Shown here: piece by piece, positions 34,562 to 43,110 of the stretch
Numbering within the stretch: position 1 is the first letter of the stretch
Layout of the letters: each line of letters begins with the position of its first letter
Assembly (NCBI GenBank): GCA_019636625.1
Contig: JAHBXE010000003.1
Span: 1 to 64,000 of the forward strand
From: Phycisphaeraceae bacterium
Lineage (GTDB): Bacteria > Planctomycetota > Phycisphaerae > Phycisphaerales > UBA1924
DNA: 64,000 nucleotides
Direction: 5' to 3'
Made by a program: the position numbers and the translations under genes
The notes under the pieces: model-generated
Told to the model about the DNA's origin: nothing
Databases searched by the model: none
Seen by the model: only the letters and a program-made list of their open reading frames with translations

Positions 34562-36862
34562 TCACTTCGCCGGCGCGGCCGCCGGGGTTCCGGCCAAACC
34601 GGGCACACCCTCGGCTCCCGCCCGGATTTCCGCGGAAGAATCTCGGACAACCCCGCCCAAGTCCTCGCACCGCCCGCCCAGTTGCCGGCTCAGGAACGCT
34701 TCGGCGATGCCCCAGAAAGCGACCCGGTTCTCCGGGCGAAGGAACCCGTGGCCTTCATCAGGAAACACGACGTAGGTCACGGGGATCTGCCGGGCCTTCA
34801 TCGCCGCGACGATCTGGTCCGACTCCGCCAGTTTCACCCTCGGGTCGTTGGCTCCGTGCCCGATCAGCAGCGGCTTGCGGATCCGGTCCACGAGCTTCAA
34901 GGGTGATCGAGAAAGGAGGAACTCCCGTCCCTCGGGGGTGGACACGTCCCCGACGCGCGTCCGCCACATGGCCATCCCGGGCTTCCAGTATTCGGGGATC
35001 GATTCGAGCAGCGTGACCAGGTTCGACGGCCCCACCACCGACACCCCGCACGCGAACACATCCGGCGTGAAGGTCAGCCCGACGAGCGCGGCGTATCCGC
35101 CGTAACTCCCCCCGACGATCGCCACCTTCTCCCGGTCCGCAACGCCCGTCCTCACCGCCCAGTCCACTGCATCAATGAGGTCGTCATGCATCTTCCCGGC
35201 CCACTCGCCGCGGGAGGCGTTGAGGTACATCTTCCCGAAACCGGTGGAGCCGCGGAAGTTGACGGAGAGCACGGCGTAGCCGCGGTTGGCGAAGAGCTGG
35301 TGGAACGCGTTGTACCCCCATTCATCGCGGGCCCACGGCCCTCCGTGCACGAGGAGCACCATCGGAAGAGGCGTGCTCCCTTCGTCGGTGCCCACGGGCC
35401 GAGTCAGGTAGCTCACCATTTCCAGCCCGTCGCGCGTCGTGATCCGCACGGGCTTCATCATCGCCAGTTCCACATCTTTCAGCGCCGGCCTGTCCCAGAA
35501 CAGGAACTCGGTCGCACGCTCTTCGCCGCCTCTCCGGTACAGGTAGTACCCGCTCGGTCCGTTGTCCGACCGCAGCAGGACCAGCCACGTCCGGTCATCC
35601 CGCGACCGCGACACGACCTCCACATCCCCGCGCCCGAGCCCGGCCAGCGCGACAAAGTCCGCCCGTACCGACTCGTCCAGGATCACCCAGTCCGCCCGCT
35701 CCCGGTTGAAGCAGGCCGCCTGCACACGCCTGGTTTCCGGGTGCACGAGGATGTTCGCCAGGTCCGCCGCTTCGCTCGAAGCCAGCACCCGCTTCTCCCC
35801 CGTCGCCACCACGACCTCGCACAGCGCGGCGGTGTCCCGGTCGCGGCTGTCCTGCACGTACATCACGGTGTTGTCCGCGGTGAACCCGACCGGGCCCGTC
35901 GTCATGGCATCGTCGGGGCCCAGCGTCACGGCAACGGTCCACGCGCCCGGCCCCGCGTCCGCCGCCTTGCCGGGCTCACGGACCGCTCGCTCCGACGGCG
36001 CCAGCCAGACCTGCCCCCCATCATCCGTGAACGCGATCGCGTACCGCACGTTCAGCATGTGGTCCGCGACCCACTCCACCGTGTTCTCCGGCGCTTCGGC
36101 GATCCGCTCGATCGCGCCGGAGGTGATGTCCACGCGGAACAGGTCGTGCAGGCGCGGGTCGCGGTTGTTCACCGCCACCAGCGCTGTCGTCGGCCGGGCC
36201 GGGCTCAGGGCCACCAGGCGTGCGCTCGGCCGCAGCGGCGCCCCGCCACGCCCCACAAGGGGCCGCCCGTCCGGGCCCGGGATCTCCGTGAAGGGGGTCA
36301 GGTCGATGGTCGCCCCGGTCCACAGGGATGTGCTGTAGACGTGCCAGTTTTCATCCCCGTCCTGATCTTGCAGGTACAGGATGTGCGCCCCCGTGTGGGC
36401 CCACTGGTACTGCCGGATCCCCCGCGTTGCATCCCGCGTGACCGCACGCGCCGCCCCGAGGTTCCCCACCGGCGCCACCCACACGTTCAACGCCCCGTCG
36501 CCCCCCACCCCACCCACCCCTCCCACCCCTCCCGCTGGGCTCTTCGCGCCCTTCTCGTCCCCTGCTTTCCCGATCCCCGGCGCCAGGTACGCCACCGTCG
36601 ACCCATCCGGGCTCAGCATCGCCCGCGCCCGCTCGGGATTCCCGAACAGCAACGCCCGGGGAATCAGCGCCGCCCCAGACCTCGCTTGGGCAGGACCGTT
36701 CTGGGTGAAGCCGCTTTCGGTGGAGCCGTCTTGGGTGGAGCCACCGCTCCGCGGTGGCGGCTCTCCCCCCCTTGCCTCGGTCCGCGCACCTTCCCCCCGC
36801 ACCCCCGCGCAGACCATTCCCGCGGCCGCCGCCGCGATCAGCATTTGGCCCAACTTCTTCAC
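34562..36862 (-). CDS. Secreted S9 family (prolyl oligopeptidase) peptidase
   Basis: A 766-residue exported serine peptidase. The signal peptide starts at a GTG (VKKLGQMLIAAAAAGMVCA). A beta-propeller region covers about residues 60-500. The alpha/beta-hydrolase domain has the oxyanion motif LLVHGGPW, NFRGSTGFGK, the nucleophile GGSYGGYA, an acid in HGANDPRVK and the catalytic His in FPDEGHGF. This layout fits dipeptidyl or acylaminoacyl peptidases that cut short peptides. Residues of about 25-60 are a low-complexity insertion (SGGSTQDGSTESGFTQNG) whose DNA holds a TCC-loop hairpin, and another repeat VGGVGGVGG follows near 105. Confidence 0.9.
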   Translation of the reverse strand: MKKLGQMLIAAAAAGMVCAGVRGEGARTEARGGEPPPRSGGSTQDGSTESGFTQNGPAQARSGAALIPRALLFGNPERARAMLSPDGSTVAYLAPGIGKAGDEKGAKSPAGGVGGVGGVGGDGALNVWVAPVGNLGAARAVTRDATRGIRQYQWAHTGAHILYLQDQDGDENWHVYSTSLWTGATIDLTPFTEIPGPDGRPLVGRGGAPLRPSARLVALSPARPTTALVAVNNRDPRLHDLFRVDITSGAIERIAEAPENTVEWVADHMLNVRYAIAFTDDGGQVWLAPSERAVREPGKAADAGPGAWTVAVTLGPDDAMTTGPVGFTADNTVMYVQDSRDRDTAALCEVVVATGEKRVLASSEAADLANILVHPETRRVQAACFNRERADWVILDESVRADFVALAGLGRGDVEVVSRSRDDRTWLVLLRSDNGPSGYYLYRRGGEERATEFLFWDRPALKDVELAMMKPVRITTRDGLEMVSYLTRPVGTDEGSTPLPMVLLVHGGPWARDEWGYNAFHQLFANRGYAVLSVNFRGSTGFGKMYLNASRGEWAGKMHDDLIDAVDWAVRTGVADREKVAIVGGSYGGYAALVGLTFTPDVFACGVSVVGPSNLVTLLESIPEYWKPGMAMWRTRVGDVSTPEGREFLLSRSPLKLVDRIRKPLLIGHGANDPRVKLAESDQIVAAMKARQIPVTYVVFPDEGHGFLRPENRVAFWGIAEAFLSRQLGGRCEDLGGVVRDSSAEIRAGAEGVPGLAGTPAAAPAK
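36733..36757. repeat. GGGTGG-flanked TCC-loop hairpin inside the S9 peptidase gene
   Basis: GGGTGG at 36733-36738 is followed by a perfect 7-bp stem (36741-36747 with 36751-36757) around TCC. Two degenerate GGTGNAGCCG units precede it. The whole track is in frame in the peptidase N-terminal linker. Confidence 0.7.
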
Positions 36863-36984
36863 AGCCGGCCGACTCCCAGAGCCACCACCCTCGGATGAGT
36901 GTACCGGCCGCTCCCGTCATCGTTGCCGCTGTCTTCTGCTTTCTCTTCGATCGAAGGCTCAGGGTTTGCCTCAACCAGACTCGC

Positions 36985-38082
36985 TCACACCTCGAGCACA
37001 GCCCCCGCCACCAGCCCGGAAGCCCCATCGGACAATCGCCCCCGCCGCGCGATCAGCGACAGCACATCCACCTCGCCGCGAGCCAGCACGCCGACCGCAT
37101 CCGCGATCGATCCGCACCGGGCCCCGACCACCTCCACCTCCCCCGACGCCACCATCCCCAGGTCCACGCCCTCGCCCCACACCCAGCCGCCCTCGCTCCC
37201 CGAGGGCCGCATTTCGCTCCGCATGACCACCTTGCCCCGTGGGCGCACCAGGCCCAGCGCCAGGCCCAGGCCCGCCGCCGTTCCCGTGCAATCCACCACC
37301 ACATCCTGGTCCTGCCGACGGCCCACTTCCGCCGCATGCCGGTGCTTCACGCCCCATTTTTCGCACAGGCCGAACCGCTCCGGCCTGACGCCCAGCAAGC
37401 GCACCGAGGCGTTCATCCGCGCCAGCACCTGCGCGCAGAGCAACGCATCGATGCCATCGCCGAGGACGGTGACGTAGGTCTTGCCCTCCACCCGCACCAC
37501 CTGCCCGGTGTGCACGGCGCCCGCCAGCGGCTCGGCGAACACGGCGCGGTCGTCGTCCACCTCACGCGGCACCTCGCACAGGTTCCGCAGCGGCAGTTTG
37601 AACCGCTCCGCAAAGCAGCCGTCCCACCCGTTCACCCCCAGCACGCGGCGTGCCCGGCAGTGCGCTCCCAGCCCCGCGCGGCACAGGTCGCACCGGCTGC
37701 AGACGATGTTGATCGACCCCACCACGCGCTTGCCCACCCAGCGCTTGCGCTGCTCCTTGTCCGCCCCTTCGCCCAGGTCCTCGACAACGCCGACAAATCT
37801 GTGCCCGAGCGTGAGCAAGCCCCCCGCTTCCCGGGGCACGGGCTTCCAGCCTGTTCCATGGTCCCGCGCCTCCCCCCGCTGCCCGGGCGTTCCGGCCGCG
37901 CCGCTCGCCGTGGACGGCCCCGGGGCCGACCCACCGTGCTTCGCGCCGTGGGCCACCATCGCGTCAAAGGCCGAGACACCCATGCGGACGGGGCGCACCA
38001 CCGCCTCCCCCGGACCGGGGATCGGATCCTCCGCCCGCGGGTCCACCACAGCCCGCGCCCCATCAAACCGGATCGCCCGCAT
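36985..38082 (-). CDS. Zinc-binding alcohol dehydrogenase family (MDR) oxidoreductase
   Basis: A 365-residue medium-chain dehydrogenase/reductase. GHRFVGVVEDLGEG is the catalytic-domain signature, CSRCDLCRAGLGAHC supplies the structural-zinc cysteines, and VLGDGIDALLCAQVLARMNASVRLLGV is the Rossmann nucleotide site. The ATG at 38082 is chosen from the family N terminus (MRAIRFDGARAVV); the open frame extends to 38253 with no homology. Residues of about 50-85 form an insertion replacing the usual catalytic Cys loop (AKHGGSAPGPSTASG ... GTGWKPVPREAGG), so activity on the usual substrates is uncertain. A run of 10 G ends 8 nt upstream of the ATG and merges with the GGAG ribosome binding site. 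Confidence 0.82.
   Translation of the reverse strand: MRAIRFDGARAVVDPRAEDPIPGPGEAVVRPVRMGVSAFDAMVAHGAKHGGSAPGPSTASGAAGTPGQRGEARDHGTGWKPVPREAGGLLTLGHRFVGVVEDLGEGADKEQRKRWVGKRVVGSINIVCSRCDLCRAGLGAHCRARRVLGVNGWDGCFAERFKLPLRNLCEVPREVDDDRAVFAEPLAGAVHTGQVVRVEGKTYVTVLGDGIDALLCAQVLARMNASVRLLGVRPERFGLCEKWGVKHRHAAEVGRRQDQDVVVDCTGTAAGLGLALGLVRPRGKVVMRSEMRPSGSEGGWVWGEGVDLGMVASGEVEVVGARCGSIADAVGVLARGEVDVLSLIARRGRLSDGASGLVAGAVLEV
37835..37857. repeat. Palindromic element encoding GTGWKPVP inside the dehydrogenase gene
   Basis: A near-perfect 10-bp stem (37835-37844 with 37848-37857; one G-T pair and one mismatch) around the loop TCC. In the minus frame it reads GTGWKPVP. The loop and arm design match the other TCC-loop hairpins of the window. 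Confidence 0.6.
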
Positions 38083-38089
38083 GCACGCT

Positions 38090-38099
38090 CCCCCCCCCC
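38090..38099 (-). repeat. Poly-G run of 10 at a ribosome binding site
   Basis: Ten C on the plus strand are ten G at positions -8 to -17 of the dehydrogenase start codon. The run continues into AG to form GGGAG, so changes in run length would alter the sequence around the Shine-Dalgarno site but not the protein. Confidence 0.7.
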
Positions 38100-38273
38100 A
38101 CCCACATCCACCCCGAGACCCGTTGCCCGCGCGCAGAGTCTCCCTCTCCTGTATCGAAACCACGCCCGGACCGGTTCCCGCATGCCTCCACGCACCATGT
38201 TCACCGATGCCGGCGGCGACGTGTATGACGCCTGTGCCGCCTCTTGGCGTCATCCCTCGTCCCGGCGGGGAGC

Positions 38274-38299
38274 GCCGCCGCGGAGCGTCGGCTCCACCC
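38274..38299. repeat. GGA-loop hairpin with CCACCC flank (reverse orientation of the family)
   Basis: The arms 38274-38281 and 38285-38292 pair with one mismatch around GGA, and CCACCC follows at 38294-38299. Read on the minus strand this is GGGTGG, then a stem with a TCC loop. It lies 30 bp after the stop of the dockerin propeller gene and may act as its terminator. Confidence 0.6.
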
Positions 38300-38322
38300 T
38301 TGAAACCGCCGCGTTGCCGGTC

Positions 38323-39669
38323 TTATCGCCCGCACCCCTGCGCGTACTTGGCCAGGAAGCACTGGAAGTCCGCGGCGTTGATCACGCTGTCCACGTTGCA
38401 GTTCGCGTACGGGTCCCGCGAGGCGTACCGGTTGATGAAACACATGAAGTCGTTGGCGGTCAGGGTCGGCGACACGCTGGACCCATCGCAGTTCACGTAG
38501 CAGTTCGGGCACCCCACCCACCGCGCAAGATCGGGCGATGTCCCGCCGCCCACGTTGACGAAAGAGCCGCCGATGAACAGCGACCGGCGGCCGTCCGGCT
38601 CATGGAGCACGGCCATCTGTTCCACATACGCCCCGCTCCCCCACCCCGGGCTTGACCACTGGGTCCCGTTCCACCGCGCGATGTTGCGCACCGGCACACC
38701 CCCGGCCAGCGAGAACGCGCCACCGAAGTAGATCGCCGGGCCTGTGCCGTCGTCGAAGACTTCCATGGATAGCACGCCGATGAATCCGCTCGGGTTGCTC
38801 AAACCGCCGCCCACGCTCGACCAAGTTGTGCCGTTCCAGCGCGCGATGCACTCCGGCCACAGGCCCGGGCCGGAGCCCCAGCCCATGATGAGGTAGATGG
38901 CCGGCCCCGAACCATCGTCGAACACTTTCATCGGGCCGCCGCGCCGTCCGTACAACTCCGTACCTACCGCCGTCCACATCCCGTTGCGGTACATGGCGAA
39001 GCCGGGCGCGGGAATGCCGTTGATGTGGTGGAAGTCTCCAGTCGCATAGAGCCCCGGGCCTGAACCGTCGTCGTAGACACACAGGGAAGGGGCAAACAGA
39101 CCATCGGTACGCGCGATGACCTCCCACTGCGATCCGCGCCAGATGAGAATCTTGGCGTTCTGGTCGCCAACGGCGGGCGCATGGCCGTAGGTCTTCGTTC
39201 CATCCCCGAGGTCCGCCGACAACACCGGGCGTTCGGTGTTGTTGCAGAACGCGGGCGAAGTCGGTACCCAACTCTCACCGGTCCATTCGCACATGCTGAG
39301 GAGAGACACAGGGGAGCCTGGGTCCAGGCGGGTGGCGAACAGCGATGGCTGACCAGTCAAATTCAAGACCCGGAGTTCTCGGGCGCGGTCTCCCAGACCG
39401 ACACTGATGTTCTCCCACACGCCTCGTCTCCACCGCCACGCCGGTGGGACGCCGTTGCCCGAGGGAGATACGACGTAAACAGCCACTCCGAATCCATCGT
39501 CAAATGCCGCCATGTCGCTGGGCGTCATGAGCGGTGCCAAGCTGCCGATAGAGGCACGTTCCCAGTACGGCTGGCAGAATTGGGCACAGAGCTGGCGATG
39601 ACCCCAAAGTATGGCAAATGCCGTCAGGGCGCCGGTCCACAACTTGTCACGCCGCCTTGTACTCGCCAT
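38323..39669 (-). CDS. Secreted propeller-like protein with GC-type dockerin
   Basis: A 448-residue exported protein; signal peptide with RRR n-region and cleavage near LCAQ. The body is a repeat of about 45 residues built on VFDDGSGPAIY...G, IARWNGTxWSSxGxG, seen from about residue 50 to 375, which suggests a beta-propeller. The C terminus has two dockerin units (NCDGSSVSPTLTANDFMCFIN, NCNVDSVINAADFQCFLAK) ending GCGR. It lies downstream of a dockerin-less propeller gene with a strong hairpin in the 84-bp gap. Ligand and partner unknown. Confidence 0.83.
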   Translation of the reverse strand: MASTRRRDKLWTGALTAFAILWGHRQLCAQFCQPYWERASIGSLAPLMTPSDMAAFDDGFGVAVYVVSPSGNGVPPAWRWRRGVWENISVGLGDRARELRVLNLTGQPSLFATRLDPGSPVSLLSMCEWTGESWVPTSPAFCNNTERPVLSADLGDGTKTYGHAPAVGDQNAKILIWRGSQWEVIARTDGLFAPSLCVYDDGSGPGLYATGDFHHINGIPAPGFAMYRNGMWTAVGTELYGRRGGPMKVFDDGSGPAIYLIMGWGSGPGLWPECIARWNGTTWSSVGGGLSNPSGFIGVLSMEVFDDGTGPAIYFGGAFSLAGGVPVRNIARWNGTQWSSPGWGSGAYVEQMAVLHEPDGRRSLFIGGSFVNVGGGTSPDLARWVGCPNCYVNCDGSSVSPTLTANDFMCFINRYASRDPYANCNVDSVINAADFQCFLAKYAQGCGR

Positions 39670-39700
39670 CCTCAGTTTCCTCGTCGCTCTGACAGGCGGG

Positions 39701-39725
39701 GTGGGCGCCGGAAGCCGGCGCCCAC
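39701..39725 (-). terminator. Strong hairpin between the two propeller genes
   Basis: A perfect 11-bp GC-rich stem (39701-39711 with 39715-39725) around a 3-nt loop, 28 nt downstream of the stop of the dockerin-less propeller gene and 31 nt before the next start. There is no T tract on the minus strand, so it may be an mRNA stability or attenuation element instead of a plain terminator. It matches in position the hairpin at 12695-12726. Confidence 0.5.
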
Positions 39726-39753
39726 CTCGCGACCAACGGACGCCAGGGTTCTG

Positions 39754-41390
39754 TCAAGGAGTAGTGTCGTTATACTTGTGCGAGTAGAAGTCATCGCCAG
39801 TGTCGAAGGAGTACGACGTTCCGACAACCACAACCTTTCGCTGGGTCGCGGGTTGAAGCAGGAACATGGCAGCGGGCTCGTCATCGCCGATTGAACCCGC
39901 GAAATCCTTGCGAATAGTGTTTGCGATTGGATAGGGCGAACCCTCCAAGTCAATCGACTTGTACATCAACGTCCGCCAATCCTTGTTCCCGGACGCATTG
40001 GTCACAAACCCCGCCACGTACACCCGCCAGTCCGCAAGGTCCGCTCCCGGTCGCATCACCACCGCCTTCCCGATCGCAAAGGGCGGATCGGCGGGCTCCT
40101 CGCTCTCCACCGCGTACCACCGCAGGTCCGGTGCGTTTGAGCCGATCCCCGAGTACAGCAACGTCAGCATGTCCGTCCGCCCCTGGCCCGCGGGCCGCTC
40201 GACGTACCCCGTGACGGCGATCATCGCCGGGTCCGTCGGCCCGGACTTCACAACCGACATCGCGTTCAGGACACACTCCCGGCTTGTCCCGCCGGGCAGA
40301 GAGAACAGCCGCAGCCAATCGCCGCCGGGATTGCCGGAGAGGTCCATCCGCATCACCATCGCTTTGCCCGCGCCCGAGCCCCCCTGCCAGTGCGTGCCGG
40401 CCACGTACAGCCCGAGTCCGTCCACTTCCAGGTCCATGGCGCTCGCCCTCACCCGCGCTCCGTTGGCCGGCGAGTAGGTCGCATCACCCAGATGCGCCGC
40501 GTTGGAGATCTTCGTCACTCGGCCACGGATCTTCCATTGTCCCGTTGCCGGGTTGTGGAACGAACCCGCGATGAACAGGCAATCCCCGTACACTCCCGCT
40601 TGAGCGATGCGCACGCCCACGGGCTCGCCGGTGAAACCCGGTTCCGTCAAGCGAAGCGTGTGCGGCGGGATCGCCATTTCCCCGGTCATTCGATCAAGCA
40701 CGAGCGGCTGAATCGAGAAGGTTCCGTCCGTGTTCTGCGATATTCCCGTCACGACAACGTACGCGGCGTTCGCGTCGATATGCGTGGCCTCGTCGACCAT
40801 GGGCAGAATCGTGTCATCCGGCTGGTAGTCGAACTCCTTGACCCAGATGGGACCCTCCACACGGTTCGGCGACCACGGCACTTTCCGTCTGAGGTCCTTG
40901 GCATACCCCAGAATGAAGTAGTTCCGGTTGGTGAGCGACCCGGGCTTGCTCCCGCAGACGAACACCGCGGGCTCATCGTTGTCAATCGGCTGGGCCGTCT
41001 CTATGCACTTGATCGCGAAGGGAATGTGCGGTCCCCGCCCTGTGGTCACATCAAACCACGTGGCCTGGTACGGCAACATGTCGCCGTCGATGCACTCCGT
41101 CGATGGATTGTTCGAACTGAGGTACGTGGTGATCTGGACGAACACCTCATCGGCGTACGGATTGGTAGGCCCCAGAACGTACACGATGTCGTCCCCCAAT
41201 CCGTTGTTGTACCCGCTCACGCCGACATCCACGGCTCGATCGGGCTTGGGCACAAACGCTCCCGTCCACCGCCGGCCCTCCGGTAACCAGTTCTCCACCA
41301 GTTGAGCCTGGGCTGGACGCTCAACACCCGAACCCCCCCCCCGAACAACATGGCGACAGTCGCCGCTTTCACAAACCATTTCCGTTTCAT
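39754..41390 (-). CDS. Secreted beta-propeller protein, signal peptide out of frame at a poly-G run
   Basis: The mature part, about 525 residues from QAQLVENWLPE, has repeats of the SBBP/delta-60 kind (LYVAGTHWQGGSGAG, IAVTGYVERPAG, VYVAGFVTNASGNKDWRTLMYK, VVVVGTSYSFDTGDDFYSHKYN) and no dockerin. As assembled the mature frame stays open upstream only into an implausible Cys/His-rich leader from 41547. An ATG at 41390 in another frame encodes MKRKWFVKAATVAMLFGGG, a good signal peptide start, and then leaves the frame at 10 consecutive G. With 11 G it would run into GSGVERPAQAQ and cleave at AQA-Q. The same design is seen at 12736-13772. Confidence 0.75.
41333..41342 (-). repeat. Poly-G run of 10 inside a signal-peptide coding region
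   Basis: Ten C on the plus strand, ten G in the gene, directly after codons for AMLF. One more G (or two fewer) joins the signal peptide to the mature propeller frame. Confidence 0.8.
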
Positions 41391-41575
41391 GGTGCGCTCC
41401 AAAGACCCCCCAGATTCCCAGGAATCCGAAGGCGCACGGCGCACCTTCCGGATATTCCCTTCGGGAGGCGAGACGGATGCACCTCGTGTGACAGAAAATG
41501 GCGCGTTCGATGCAAAAATGTGCAGTTTCATGCACCGCACAGCGCATCCCCCCCGACTGCCTGCTTGTCCCCTCC

Positions 41576-42403
41576 CTACCGCGGCATTCCCGCGGGGGGG
41601 CCCGGACGCTCGTTGGGGGGCTTGGGCACCAGCGGGATGTACTCGTACACCCGCTGCCGCCGCGAGTAGGCGGGGTAGGTGTACAACTGCCGCCCCGCGA
41701 AGGGGTCCTCCGCGCTGCTCTCCCACGCCTGCCACAGGACCCGGTCGATGCCGAAGTCCTGCCCGGTGAGCGTCCGCAGGGAGGCCTGCGCCGCCCGGTT
41801 CACCGCCAAGTCCGAGTCGTCCAGCGCCGCGATCAGCGCCCGCAGCACGCGGTGCTCCGCGTATTGGCCCAGGGCCGTTGCCGCCTCCGCGCGGATGTGT
41901 GCCTCCGGCTCGGCCTCCACCGTCCGCGTCTGCACGTCCGGCTCCCGCACCGCGGCGATCAGCGGGGCCACGGCGTCCTCGTGGTGCAGCCGCTGCAGCG
42001 ATCGGGCCGCCTCCGCCCGCACCAGCGGGTTGGCGTCCGCCAGCGAGGGCACGATCATCGCCACGTGCCGCGGCTCACCGTGGTTGGCCAGGCCGCGGAT
42101 CGCCGCCGACCGAACCATCGGGTCGGCATCCCGGATGTTTGTCTCGAAGAGACGGATGTACACGGGCTCGCTGGCGAAGTCCTGGTTCGCCAGGCCAAGT
42201 GTCCCGAGGTACCGCTCGTTCGCATCGTACGGGTTGGTCGCCATCTGCGCCTGTTCCAGCGGCGTCGAACCCTGCTCCATCAGCGCCTCGGTCAGCGTCG
42301 CTGCCCCGGGCCGGAGGTTCAACTGACACCCCCCCGCCACTGTCGCCAGTGCCGTCCACCCCATCGCCCGAGCCCACACCATGGCGCGAACGCGCGACCT
42401 CAT
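41576..42403 (-). CDS. HEAT-repeat lipoprotein
   Basis: A 275-residue exported protein with a lipobox at about Cys26 (LATVAGGCQLN). The ATG at 42403 follows an AAGGGGG site and is 12 bp from the stop of the preceding gene. Residues of about 75-215 form HEAT-type helical repeats (DPMVRSAAIRGLANHG; NPLVRAEAARSLQRLHHEDAV; EAHIRAEAATALGQYAEHRV; DLAVNRAAQASLRTLTG). A Pro-rich, basic tail follows. It is probably a protein-binding scaffold on the envelope; the partner is unknown. Confidence 0.82.
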   Translation of the reverse strand: MRSRVRAMVWARAMGWTALATVAGGCQLNLRPGAATLTEALMEQGSTPLEQAQMATNPYDANERYLGTLGLANQDFASEPVYIRLFETNIRDADPMVRSAAIRGLANHGEPRHVAMIVPSLADANPLVRAEAARSLQRLHHEDAVAPLIAAVREPDVQTRTVEAEPEAHIRAEAATALGQYAEHRVLRALIAALDDSDLAVNRAAQASLRTLTGQDFGIDRVLWQAWESSAEDPFAGRQLYTYPAYSRRQRVYEYIPLVPKPPNERPGPPAGMPR

Positions 42404-42414
42404 CCCACCCCCTT

Positions 42415-43101
42415 TCAGAACGGCACCGCCGCCCGCCCCTCCCGCACCGCCAGCGGCGGCGAGAGGATCTCGTTCGCGATGATCGCCCGGCGCCATTCCT
42501 CCGGCGTTGACGGAACCCCCACCACCACCGGGCTCATCACCCGGCGCGACGCCTCCGCCTGTTCGGGCACCAGACGTTGCGTCACCGGTTCCTCCTCCAC
42601 CACCACCGGTCTCACCGCGGGTTTCTTCGCCGACGTCGGGCGGGACGTTTGGGCCCTGGCTGTCTGCCGCGGCGCTGTCGCACGAGGCGGCGAGAGGTCG
42701 TTGCCCCGCTGCAGCGCTTCCTGGGTCTGGATCTTCGGGCGCGCCGTTGGCTGCGGCCGTGCCGTCGGGCGCGGCACGGTCGGGCCCGCCGATCCGGGGA
42801 TGGTCCGGGGGACCTGCCCCTGCTGACGCAACTGCGCCCGACGGCGGAGTTCGGCCAACTGCGCCTCGCGCCTGGCGGCGATTTCCGCCCGCCGCTGGTC
42901 CTCCTCGCTGACCATCACCGGCGGCACGAAGACTTCGCCGGGATCCCGCCCGGTACGGAGCATCTCCCGCTTGCGCTCCTCGAGCAGGTCGCGCGCCTTC
43001 TTCTTCTCCGCCTGCTCCTTGAGCTGCCGGTACACCCAGCTGATCACGCTGAAGCCGACGAAGATGATCAGGATGACAAGATGGACCCAGTTTCCTTGCA
43101 C
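42415..43101 (-). CDS. Membrane-anchored protein with charged coiled-coil and Pro/Arg-rich tail
   Basis: A 228-residue protein. Residues 5-23 are one membrane segment (WVHLVILIIFVGFSVISWVY), followed by a charged helix (QLKEQAEKKKARDLLEERKREMLR), a second charged helix (QRRAEIAARREAQLAELRRRAQL) and a disordered Pro/Thr/Arg-rich region. I do not recognise a family. It sits between an ABC ATPase and a HEAT lipoprotein on the same strand with 9-bp and 12-bp gaps, so the three are likely one operon. Confidence 0.75.
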   Translation of the reverse strand: MQGNWVHLVILIIFVGFSVISWVYRQLKEQAEKKKARDLLEERKREMLRTGRDPGEVFVPPVMVSEEDQRRAEIAARREAQLAELRRRAQLRQQGQVPRTIPGSAGPTVPRPTARPQPTARPKIQTQEALQRGNDLSPPRATAPRQTARAQTSRPTSAKKPAVRPVVVEEEPVTQRLVPEQAEASRRVMSPVVVGVPSTPEEWRRAIIANEILSPPLAVREGRAAVPF

Positions 43102-43110
43102 GGCTCTATC

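Noticed and set aside
35186-36898. A 570-residue plus-strand frame opposite the S9 peptidase
   Set aside because: Antisense shadow of a gene with intact catalytic motifs.
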